Virus record (IMG/VR): IMGVR_UViG_3300035698_014689
Coordinates: 30,887 to 94,886 of that record
Source: a virus
Length of the DNA stretch: 64,000 bases
Direction: 5' to 3' (one strand)
Position numbers and translations under genes: made by a program. Positions 8,449 through 16,045 of this stretch are shown here, piece by piece; the stretch's first letter is position 1, and the number at the start of each line of letters is the position of its first letter. Below the pieces are notes generated by a model. It saw only the letters and a program-made list of their open reading frames with translations. It did no database searches and was not told the DNA's origin.

Positions 8449-8745
8449 CTACCTCTTATTTATAGAGAAAAATAAACTTACTTCTCTCGAACCCGACACC
8501 GAACGCAACATAAGAAGATTCGAAGCGGTATGAACGTCAAAATCAATCCCCAGTTCCAAACCACCACCAAGATTAACCCAGTCATCACTAGCATTAGCAC
8601 CACGCATCTCAACACTTGAAATAACCTGAGGCATGATCATAACAGCTAGAACATCCTCACCGTGTAAAATCTTCGTGACATCCAGCACTACGGGAGTCGT
8701 GGTAACTGTCTGTACTATCGTCCTCATTCCATTTGCTTGCAACAT
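8449..8745 (-). CDS. Small virion-type protein
   Basis: 98 residues beginning MLQANGMRTIVQTVTTTPVV; beta-rich with two short hydrophobic strands. AGGAGA precedes the ATG. Lies immediately downstream of the head-tail connector gene. Size and composition suit a capsid fibre or decoration subunit, but no family is recognised. Confidence 0.45.
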   Translation of the reverse strand: MLQANGMRTIVQTVTTTPVVLDVTKILHGEDVLAVMIMPQVISSVEMRGANASDDWVNLGGGLELGIDFDVHTASNLLMLRSVSGSREVSLFFSINKR

Positions 8746-8762
8746 GACATTCTCCTATATAA

Positions 8763-9485
8763 TTAAACAGCCATAAATAAATCCGCGTAATTGACAAAAC
8801 CCGAAAGGATGCGGTCAACTTCAACAAAGCCCGTGATCGTGACAACTCCATCATCTCTGCTCACGACACCAGAACCACCCTCTCCCCCAGCACTATAAGA
8901 AACTTGATAATCCGTCCACAATTCCTGAGTCTTATTCCCCTCTACCATATCTGAAAAGGACTTCTCTCCGATACCCGCTTTATCAGGGCCGAGAGAAAGG
9001 CAGATAGTCAAAAGAATCGTGGCTTTTTTGATCAGATCAGGGACGGTCGCTTCGCCGAACGTTCCAACTACTTTAATGTTTCGACGGCCTCTAGGCCAAA
9101 CGCCTGCGCCTGAACGTGAACGTATGTTATACGTGCCCGTGTTGATCAAAATAGAATGAACCTCGGAAACGTAATCAGTGGGTTGCAGATAAGTGTGCTC
9201 AACGGAGCCATCGAAATCAATCTCTTGAACGGAGACAAGGGAAACTATTCTGTAAGGATAACCACCATCTTGGGCGAGGAAAAGACTCTCCCCTCCATTT
9301 CCATTGACGATGACGGTATCTTCTTTCGGATAAAAAATGTCATTACAGCCACTCTCGATCTTAACCTCAGACTCGTCAATCAAGGCTTGCAGTTGCACAT
9401 CCGACCAACCAGTGAAATCGAGAACAGTGGAGCTCTCTGTAGGGCGATAATCCTTCACCTCTTGGACTGTGGCATAGTTACTCAT
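8763..9485 (-). CDS. Head-tail connector (adaptor) protein
   Basis: 240 residues. N-terminal helical bundle pattern (LQALIDESEVKIESGCNDIF), a GPYRIVSL-like strand, Y-L-Q-P-T-D-Y and a late helix VPDLIKKATILLTICLSL match HK97 gp6 / SPP1 gp15-like adaptors that bind the portal ring. It is the first joining gene after the capsid block, separated from it by the large glycosyltransferase gene. Confidence 0.65.
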   Translation of the reverse strand: MSNYATVQEVKDYRPTESSTVLDFTGWSDVQLQALIDESEVKIESGCNDIFYPKEDTVIVNGNGGESLFLAQDGGYPYRIVSLVSVQEIDFDGSVEHTYLQPTDYVSEVHSILINTGTYNIRSRSGAGVWPRGRRNIKVVGTFGEATVPDLIKKATILLTICLSLGPDKAGIGEKSFSDMVEGNKTQELWTDYQVSYSAGGEGGSGVVSRDDGVVTITGFVEVDRILSGFVNYADLFMAV

Positions 9486-9522
9486 TGTGAAACTCCGTTA
9501 ACGATAAGTGAAACGGGAAACA

Positions 9523-12486
9523 TCATCCCGTCAATGTCCTGAATGCTTTCAATACCGTATCCGTACTTAGTTTCTCCATGCACTCTACTTTACAGTCGCT
9601 CTTAACCAAGTCCTTTTTGACTGATCCCCAGCAGTGGCAATCGTGCTCTGACTCAACGTTCACCAGCGTGTCATAAGAGGACAACCACGCCTTACTGCTT
9701 CCCCCGAATAGTGCCACTGTGGGCTTATCCAAAGCGAAAGCCAGATGAATCGCTAAAGTGTCAACGCTAACAACATACTGCATAGACTCGATATTTTCAA
9801 CCAATTCTTTGAAGTTTTTTGATCTTTTATCCTTCAGACCCCGTATCAAAGGCGTTTTGGCTAATCCTAATTGATGACAGGTGAACCCGTCCGCTTTCAG
9901 TCTCCTCGCTAATTCCAGCCATTTGGACTTGGGCCACTCTTTTATTCGTCGATCAGCATCTTGGTTCATTTGCATGAAGAAGCCAACGCTTTTCTCCAAA
10001 GGCGTGGCGGAAATACGTTTTGGCAGATCAGAGATTGAACCACCCATTCCATTGACTATATGAACCTTCTGCTCCCAGCAACCGTTGTAATCCACTGGAA
10101 TCTCCAAAGAGTCCTGAAGCGGATCAACGGACACCGATACATTATCCAAGAACATCTTGACGATCTCAAAACAGCCTTCACGTGTTTGATAATTTATCTT
10201 GGCTAAAGGGAAAAATTCCTGTGTCTTTTTAACGAGGGCGAAGGACATATAAATATCTCCAGCTCCATACTCACGATGGAAGTTCACCCGCCCTTTTCGA
10301 TAAGCCTCGGGATAAGAATCACCAAGTGTTTTCCGTATCAATTGGCGATACTTCGGAATGACAGAATCAATCGTACATTCCGCCATAACTTTTCTTTGCA
10401 GTTTGATGCCGTCAGTCTTCCTTATACGTGTGATTTCACTCCGTAAGGAGTCCAAGACAGGCATCCCAGCTTGCGACTCCACAAACCTCATTTCCTTCTC
10501 GAAAAAGATGGGAAGCGCACCAACTTTTGTGGCGATGACAGGAACGCCAAAATATCCAGCCTCAAGACAGACCATAGGAAAGCCCTCTTCCCTTGACAAA
10601 ACAACGAGTGCGTCAATGCTTTTAAAGAACGTTCCAATATTGCGGCTTCTCGGCAGAAATTTAACTCTATCCGCATAACCTCCATCCTTGGCTATATTCT
10701 CAAGTAAAGTCAGGGAAATTTCATCGGTCTCCATTCCCTGCACGACAAGATTGCAATCAAGTGCACTCATGTTCTCTACAAGCCAACGGACGTTTTTATT
10801 GTAATCAAATCGTCCTAAGAAGCCTATCGTCGTGCCTTTCTCAAACATCTTTTTACTCTCGCCTGAAAAGGCCGTTACTGGCAGAGGATTCGGAATAAAG
10901 ATAGACTCGGGAATCTTCTCACTTATAACAGGGGACACACAGGTCGTGGAGTCGATAACGTCTCTCCACTTCTCAGTGAATTTCACGCCCTCCTCGTCAT
11001 AGTGAGTATGAACTACCCTGATTGATAAGGGTCTGAGATTTCTCATTGTCTTCAATGAGATGGGAATCGCTTCATTCATACCATACCACAGAACAGCATC
11101 CTGCTTCTCGAACTCATCAGTTGCCAGTTCAGAGCCACCTTTGAAGATAACGTTGTCAAAACGACTCAGGAGCTCCTCCTTGATTGACATCTGTTTTCTT
11201 GGTTCGATCGAATCAAAGGCGATCACGGTAACATCAAAGAACTTCTTCAGGCCCTCGGCGATCGTCATCATGCAGGTCTCCCCTCCACCTAGAACCATAT
11301 GAGGGAAAACGACAGCTATCTTCTGAACCCGCTTAATAAAATTCAAATCTCTTTGGCGACTACTCTTCAAAGGCTGGCCCTTACGATCTTGGAACCACTG
11401 AGACTCGTGCTCAATAGGCCCGACCGTTCCCTTAATGGCTTGAACCACATCCTGAGGACTTATCGACAGCATACAGGAGTAACCGTTATTGCAATCGGAA
11501 GGCCTCCTCCTTCGACAACCCACACAATCAAAGCTGGACTTCAGCGGATGAACAGTAGCGTACCTTCCAGCAACAGCATGAGGACTTGAAGGGCCAAACA
11601 AAGCAATCGTCTCCAGTCCGATCATTCCAGCAAGATGCAGAAAACAGCTATCAACGCAGACGAAATAATTGCAGACAAACATTAAACGAACCTGCTCAAG
11701 AACGCTGAAACCAGTGCAGTCCACAACACCCTCTAATCCGAGACTATCCTGACCGAAAACAAGCACTTCGAAATCACTCCTCTTAACAATCTCTATGAAC
11801 GCCCTCCAATTTTCCGCTGACCAGTCTCTGTGCAAAGCGGAGGATTTCGGATGTATTCCAATCACTTTTCTCTTTCCAAAATTGTGAGCTATCTCCAGCG
11901 TCTTGTCCAATGTTCTAGGCATGTTTATAGGAACCTTGGCGACTGGACAGTTATCAAGCCCTACCATCTGATACGCTCGTTCGTAATAATCGTGACCTGT
12001 GATTGTTTTATCCGTCTCAATCATAAAATCGGACAAGTCCAAAATCATATCAAACTGATCTTGGAAACGCACGTCGTTAGTTCGCTGTATGTCAACGAAT
12101 TCATCGACAAAGGGGAATAATGGGGTGAAGGGTATAAAACTCTCACAAACGGCTAATACGACTCTGCATTCGACCTTTTTCAGGTATCGTACAACAGAGG
12201 TCACAATCAGAGTGTCTCCAATCCCACCAGCATTCTTAACGAGGATCGTCATCTTATGCCAATTTTTTGGTAAGGTTCTAAACACGTCCATAGGAGGCTT
12301 CGAGAATCCCTCAAGAAGTGTTTCCCCTTCAGAGGCTGGCTCGATAACTTCAATGAATTTACCTGTGAGTAAAAGCTTTCTTCCCTCGGGGGAACTGACC
12401 TCAGTGGGCTCCGCATCGTCCAAACTGAGAACCTGCTTGGTGAAAGGCGTAGTATATCCTGATGCTCCAACTAGACGAATTAACAT
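9523..12486 (-). CDS. Three-domain glycosyltransferase: GT9-GT4-GT9 with virion-type N-terminal domain
   Basis: 987 residues. Residues 1-50 (MLIRLVGASGYTTPFTKQVL ... GRKLLLTGKFIEV) resemble a short domain found in phage head-tail proteins. Residues about 75-360 are a GT9 heptosyltransferase-like domain (NAGGIGDTLIVTSVVRYL; DSCFLHLAGMIGLETIALFG). Residues about 390-730 are GT4-like (MVLGGGETCMMTIAEGL; LGRFDYNKN; EEGFPMVCLEAGYFGVPVIA). Residues about 745-987 are a second GT9-like domain (GAGDIYMSFALVKK; DTLAIHLAFALDKPTVALFG). The enzyme should transfer sugars from activated donors; its place in the head module suggests virion glycosylation, which is inference. Confidence 0.85.
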   Translation of the reverse strand: MLIRLVGASGYTTPFTKQVLSLDDAEPTEVSSPEGRKLLLTGKFIEVIEPASEGETLLEGFSKPPMDVFRTLPKNWHKMTILVKNAGGIGDTLIVTSVVRYLKKVECRVVLAVCESFIPFTPLFPFVDEFVDIQRTNDVRFQDQFDMILDLSDFMIETDKTITGHDYYERAYQMVGLDNCPVAKVPINMPRTLDKTLEIAHNFGKRKVIGIHPKSSALHRDWSAENWRAFIEIVKRSDFEVLVFGQDSLGLEGVVDCTGFSVLEQVRLMFVCNYFVCVDSCFLHLAGMIGLETIALFGPSSPHAVAGRYATVHPLKSSFDCVGCRRRRPSDCNNGYSCMLSISPQDVVQAIKGTVGPIEHESQWFQDRKGQPLKSSRQRDLNFIKRVQKIAVVFPHMVLGGGETCMMTIAEGLKKFFDVTVIAFDSIEPRKQMSIKEELLSRFDNVIFKGGSELATDEFEKQDAVLWYGMNEAIPISLKTMRNLRPLSIRVVHTHYDEEGVKFTEKWRDVIDSTTCVSPVISEKIPESIFIPNPLPVTAFSGESKKMFEKGTTIGFLGRFDYNKNVRWLVENMSALDCNLVVQGMETDEISLTLLENIAKDGGYADRVKFLPRSRNIGTFFKSIDALVVLSREEGFPMVCLEAGYFGVPVIATKVGALPIFFEKEMRFVESQAGMPVLDSLRSEITRIRKTDGIKLQRKVMAECTIDSVIPKYRQLIRKTLGDSYPEAYRKGRVNFHREYGAGDIYMSFALVKKTQEFFPLAKINYQTREGCFEIVKMFLDNVSVSVDPLQDSLEIPVDYNGCWEQKVHIVNGMGGSISDLPKRISATPLEKSVGFFMQMNQDADRRIKEWPKSKWLELARRLKADGFTCHQLGLAKTPLIRGLKDKRSKNFKELVENIESMQYVVSVDTLAIHLAFALDKPTVALFGGSSKAWLSSYDTLVNVESEHDCHCWGSVKKDLVKSDCKVECMEKLSTDTVLKAFRTLTG

Positions 12487-12527
12487 TTCAGTCTCCTATT
12501 TCATTATCCGTTACTTACCATTCATTA

Positions 12528-12555
12528 AGAATAACACACAACTTTTAAAATACAA
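12528..12555 (-). promoter_or_regulatory. Candidate promoter for tail/joining operon (TTGTAT-N16-TATTCT)
   Basis: Directly after the capsid terminator U-tract. -35 TTGTAT at 12550-12555, 16-bp spacer, -10 TATTCT at 12528-12533, 40 bases before the glycosyltransferase start. It shares the TTG start and 16-bp spacer with the other candidate promoters listed here. Confidence 0.4.
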
Positions 12556-12556
12556 A

Positions 12557-12590
12557 TAAAAAAGCCCCTCTTTCCGAAGAAAGAAGGGCT
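12557..12590 (-). terminator. Rho-independent terminator after the capsid gene
   Basis: Minus strand: 12-bp stem AGCCCTTCTTTC / GAAAGAGGGGCT with one G-U pair, a stable TTCG tetraloop and then TTTTTT. It separates the abundant capsid transcript from downstream genes. Confidence 0.9.
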
Positions 12591-12614
12591 GAACCAAGGT
12601 AGAGAGATTCACAC

Positions 12615-13610
12615 TTATCCAGCGTAGTCCGTTCCAGACTCGGAAACGTTATGCGCTATTACACACATATCTCTGTTCTCGACTTGGAAGTCCGCACGGA
12701 AGTGGATTGTAACTTCCCACATATCTTTACGAGGCTGACGATCCCACTCAATCGTGATGTCACGCTGAATGAAATAAATCAGGTTCTGCAAAGGTGTCAG
12801 GATTATCTTCGTTCCATCGGAGACAGATGTTCCGATCGAAAGGTCTTCAGGCATCAACGGAACGTCCACCATCGGAATTCCAAGAGGACTCCGATTAACG
12901 TTACCCTGAGTAGCTGTATCACCAGCTCCAGTCTCAACTTCCGATATGTCCCACATCCACTTGTCATACACTGACGTAGGAGTCAGGAAACGATAAGCGG
13001 GCTTCGCAACACGATAGCGTGATGGAATCTTGCGCTTCATGTCATAGAAGAGCTTCTTGGAGGAAGCTTTCCCACCAGCATTGATCTGCTGTGCGGCAGG
13101 CGTATTGTCGGTCAGTATCTTGACGATACCATCATTCGGGCCGAGAAGGTTATTCTCTTTCGATTGCAGATCACCAGTGGTGAGAGACTCATCACCTTCG
13201 ATAAACGCCATCTCACTGTCGATGGAGATACGCTTCGAGAACATTGTCAGGAGCGTGTCACGAATGCTACGCCCTTCCAAGTTGTCCTCAGTGAAGTCGG
13301 TGGTCAAATCAAACGCAGAACGGTACTTCTCAGTACTGTAATGAATCTTACTCTCAGACGGCACATTCGTCGTGACGGAAGTAGTGGTATCAGCACCCTC
13401 TGTCACGATGTTACCGAGATCAAGTTTATTTATGTCACCTTTCTGATGATTGATTCTGCGAGTACGAACCTTTTTGATAAGGGTCGAAGTATCGATAACG
13501 AGATCGATGAAACGGTTCGCTTGCTGGGTATTCAGAACGGAGTTGGGAAGGTTTGCTTCGTCAATCTCGCTCTTCGTCATCAACTTGTTCACATCTAGTT
13601 TGTCGCTCAT
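12615..13610 (-). CDS. Major capsid protein (HK97 fold, predicted)
   Basis: 331 residues following the protease/scaffold gene and followed by a strong terminator, the standard arrangement for the capsid gene. The sequence shows a long N-terminal helix (ANRFIDLVIDTSTLIKKVRT), a K-x-D-L-G-N-I-V-T-E-G strand region, an A-domain stretch with Y-R-F-L-T-P-T-S-V-Y and a terminal strand (ITIEWDRQPRKDMWEVTIHF). No separate delta domain is obvious; the scaffold appears fused to the protease instead. Confidence 0.85.
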   Translation of the reverse strand: MSDKLDVNKLMTKSEIDEANLPNSVLNTQQANRFIDLVIDTSTLIKKVRTRRINHQKGDINKLDLGNIVTEGADTTTSVTTNVPSESKIHYSTEKYRSAFDLTTDFTEDNLEGRSIRDTLLTMFSKRISIDSEMAFIEGDESLTTGDLQSKENNLLGPNDGIVKILTDNTPAAQQINAGGKASSKKLFYDMKRKIPSRYRVAKPAYRFLTPTSVYDKWMWDISEVETGAGDTATQGNVNRSPLGIPMVDVPLMPEDLSIGTSVSDGTKIILTPLQNLIYFIQRDITIEWDRQPRKDMWEVTIHFRADFQVENRDMCVIAHNVSESGTDYAG

Positions 13611-13668
13611 TTTTCAGTCCTCTTTTTCAAGTTTAAAATCACACATTCATTCGACGATCAGCCCTCTG

Positions 13669-15645
13669 TTAAAAAGGCCACGTATCCGAGAAGACATCAT
13701 TCTTGGATTTCGAAACGACTGGAGGAGTGTTATCCTCTTCCCGTGCGTCATCACCAACAACGGTTTTCTTCATCTCCTGCATCTCCTCAGTCACATCTTG
13801 CAGACCTTTAGAGAGCGTTGTCAACGCACCCAAGAAAGCCCCATGTTCTTGCCCTGCGGGAGTTCCCAGAGATTTCACCAACTCAGTCGCTGGCACATCC
13901 TCGGTCACTTCTTTCTTGGCATCCACTGATTTCGTCTCGGGCTCAGGGATAGGCTCAGTCTTCGTTTCCGTTTTCAATTTCGTATCTGTTTCCTTACTGA
14001 TGACTTCGGGAGTTTCCCCAGCTTCCTTCATCGCAGTCGTGTTAGAATCCCTTCCACCAGTATTAGCGGGGAGAGTCTGACCTGACGGAGCAGGAGCTGA
14101 CGGTTTCTCTTCTAAAAGGGCATCTTCCTTTTTAAGAGTCAAACTTTCATCCATAAGACCCGCTGAGTTCGCCATTTTAGCAATCTCGGGTTTTATGGCA
14201 TCAAGTACTTGAGCGGCGACTGTCTTACCCATTTCAGTAAGAACGGTTTGATGATCAGCGGCTTTGATCTGCGCCTGCTCTGTCGTTAGAATCACACAAA
14301 GCTCTTTCACGAGATTCTGAAGGTCAGGAACCTCATTTGGTGCATCCCAGACAGCCTCTTCAAAAGCACTGAAAGATTTGAAGATTTCTGCTACACGCGA
14401 CCACTTGGTGCTATTCATTATATCCAACTGCTCAGTCACGCCTTTCGCCACGGGCTCCTTAGCAGGTACGTCATCCGTTTTTTCCGCAGAACCCTCGGCC
14501 TCTTTTTTCTCGGACTCCTCAATGGGCTCTTTTTTTGGTTTTTCCGCATCCTTCGTTTCAGGAGAGGTTTTCGTCTCTTTTTTAGCCGCTGTTTCCTTGG
14601 CGGGAGTTGCCTCAGTTTCAGTCTCAGCGGATTTCGTTTCAGGAGTCGTTACTGCTTCTTTTACCGTCACAGAAGATTCCTGACCGTCCTTCGTCTTTTT
14701 GTTCGCCATTTCTTGACTCCTTTGTTCTAACATTTCCAAATCCTGTAAAAACTTAATCCTTTCGGAGAACTCTCCGTGGGATTTCATCATACCATCCGTG
14801 ATTTCTTTCCCTACTATTAACTGTACTCCCGTCGCCATTTGCATGGATAACAGAGGGCACTCCTCATCAAAACACTCTTTCTTCAAATTAGTGTGAACCA
14901 ATTCCCCGCCAGTTTTATCGACAGCGACGGACGAAGAAAAAGAATGATCAGCCAGCCATGTCTTCGCAGTTGCCTGCTCAAAAATAGTCGGCGAAAATCT
15001 GATCTGATGTATACTCAACAAGTCGATTGACGTTTGCTTCTCATATTTCATTAAGTCCGAACCGAACTGAACGCCCTTGGCAATTTCAAAAGTAGAGGCG
15101 AAATTGTCAGGAATATGAACTAGGGAACACTCCCACAGGTCAATCGTCTTAGTTACGAATTTTTCCACCCCTCCAATAACAACTTTGGCTATTGAAGCGA
15201 GCCCTCTCCATGAGAACGTATTCAGAGTACCATTCTCAACCTCTTTCCATACCTCGGGAATAGTAACTTGGGCTTTGACCCAAAGGCCCCGACTTCCCAC
15301 TACAACGTCAGGACTTATTTCTTTGGAAAAAGTATCAATCGGAGAGCCGTCTTCTAAAGATATTCCCCACACGTCATCGGAGTCAATATCAACTATCTTT
15401 GCGACGGACGCTTGAGTGACAAGGCCTATGTTCACGTCGTTACCATTTTCATCTATCCACTTCTTGTGATTTCTTTGCAGTTGCGGATTGACCATAAAGC
15501 GGTCTAATAGGAAAGATTCAGGAGCAATTAAGTCCTGAGAACGGTCTGCGTTATTCATAGAAGCAAATCCTTTGACGATGTTGTTTCCTTCATCATCAAC
15601 GGCTTTTTGCATGATCGCATGGAACGTGAACGGTTGTCTAATCAT
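13669..15645 (-). CDS. Prohead protease (S78 family) fused to a scaffold-like low-complexity domain
   Basis: 658 residues. N-terminal about 190 residues match HK97-type prohead protease: GFASMNNADRSQDLIAPESF, His60 in NHKKW, Ser145 in FSWRGLA and the ECSLVHIPDN strand give the expected His-Ser-acid set. Residues about 290-400 and 520-600 are Lys/Glu/Thr/Pro repeats, with helical stretches between, like a scaffolding protein. Protease and scaffold are often adjacent or nested; here they are one reading frame. The protease should cleave the scaffold and capsid during maturation. Confidence 0.85.
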   Translation of the reverse strand: MIRQPFTFHAIMQKAVDDEGNNIVKGFASMNNADRSQDLIAPESFLLDRFMVNPQLQRNHKKWIDENGNDVNIGLVTQASVAKIVDIDSDDVWGISLEDGSPIDTFSKEISPDVVVGSRGLWVKAQVTIPEVWKEVENGTLNTFSWRGLASIAKVVIGGVEKFVTKTIDLWECSLVHIPDNFASTFEIAKGVQFGSDLMKYEKQTSIDLLSIHQIRFSPTIFEQATAKTWLADHSFSSSVAVDKTGGELVHTNLKKECFDEECPLLSMQMATGVQLIVGKEITDGMMKSHGEFSERIKFLQDLEMLEQRSQEMANKKTKDGQESSVTVKEAVTTPETKSAETETEATPAKETAAKKETKTSPETKDAEKPKKEPIEESEKKEAEGSAEKTDDVPAKEPVAKGVTEQLDIMNSTKWSRVAEIFKSFSAFEEAVWDAPNEVPDLQNLVKELCVILTTEQAQIKAADHQTVLTEMGKTVAAQVLDAIKPEIAKMANSAGLMDESLTLKKEDALLEEKPSAPAPSGQTLPANTGGRDSNTTAMKEAGETPEVISKETDTKLKTETKTEPIPEPETKSVDAKKEVTEDVPATELVKSLGTPAGQEHGAFLGALTTLSKGLQDVTEEMQEMKKTVVGDDAREEDNTPPVVSKSKNDVFSDTWPF

Positions 15646-15671
15646 AGTCTCCCTCTAATTATAACACTTCA

Positions 15672-15699
15672 ATTATACCACCTCTTTGGAGAAAAACAA
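15672..15699 (-). promoter_or_regulatory. Promoter for protease/capsid genes (TTGTTT-N16-TATAAT)
   Basis: A perfect TATAAT -10 at 15672-15677, 16-bp spacer and -35 TTGTTT at 15694-15699, 27 bases before the start of the protease gene. This is the best sigma70-type match seen in the window and lies in one of its few real intergenic gaps. Confidence 0.65.
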
Positions 15700-15772
15700 G
15701 TCGCCTCAATAAAAATACTGTAATTGCACTTTGAACAAAAACAAGCGGAAAAATGAAAAAACCTTGAAATCA

Positions 15773-15788
15773 GTGCAACCAAGTGCAC
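15773..15788. promoter_or_regulatory. Dispersed palindrome GTGCA-N6-TGCAC, copy 2
   Basis: Exact copy GTGCAACCAAGTGCAC, about 75 bp upstream of the protease promoter, in the 184-bp gap 15646-15829. The rest of that gap is AT-rich and holds nothing else I recognise. Confidence 0.65.
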
Positions 15789-15829
15789 TTCTGGTATCAT
15801 GTCTAAAGTCAAAACAAAACCAAATTCTT

Positions 15830-16045
15830 TCACCTCTTTCCAAATAATGCGTGTCTTTTAGCGGTGACTTCCATATCAAAATCAATATAAGAAGTCAACG
15901 TCCAATAATCAAAAATAGCTCGCAATTCACTGACAATCTCTTTTATACTCAATTCATAATAAACACCTCGATACTCAGGAATCATTCTATGAACAAAAAA
16001 ATCTCTTTCCTCCCCTTTTTCAGGCTTTCTCCAATCATTTAACAT
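15830..16045 (-). CDS. Small hypothetical protein
   Basis: 71 residues, charged, mostly helical (ELSIKEIVSELRAIFDYW). Start ATG preceded by AGGAGG at a good distance; it overlaps the end of the minor head protein gene by 11 bases. No family recognised. Confidence 0.6.
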   Translation of the reverse strand: MLNDWRKPEKGEERDFFVHRMIPEYRGVYYELSIKEIVSELRAIFDYWTLTSYIDFDMEVTAKRHALFGKR

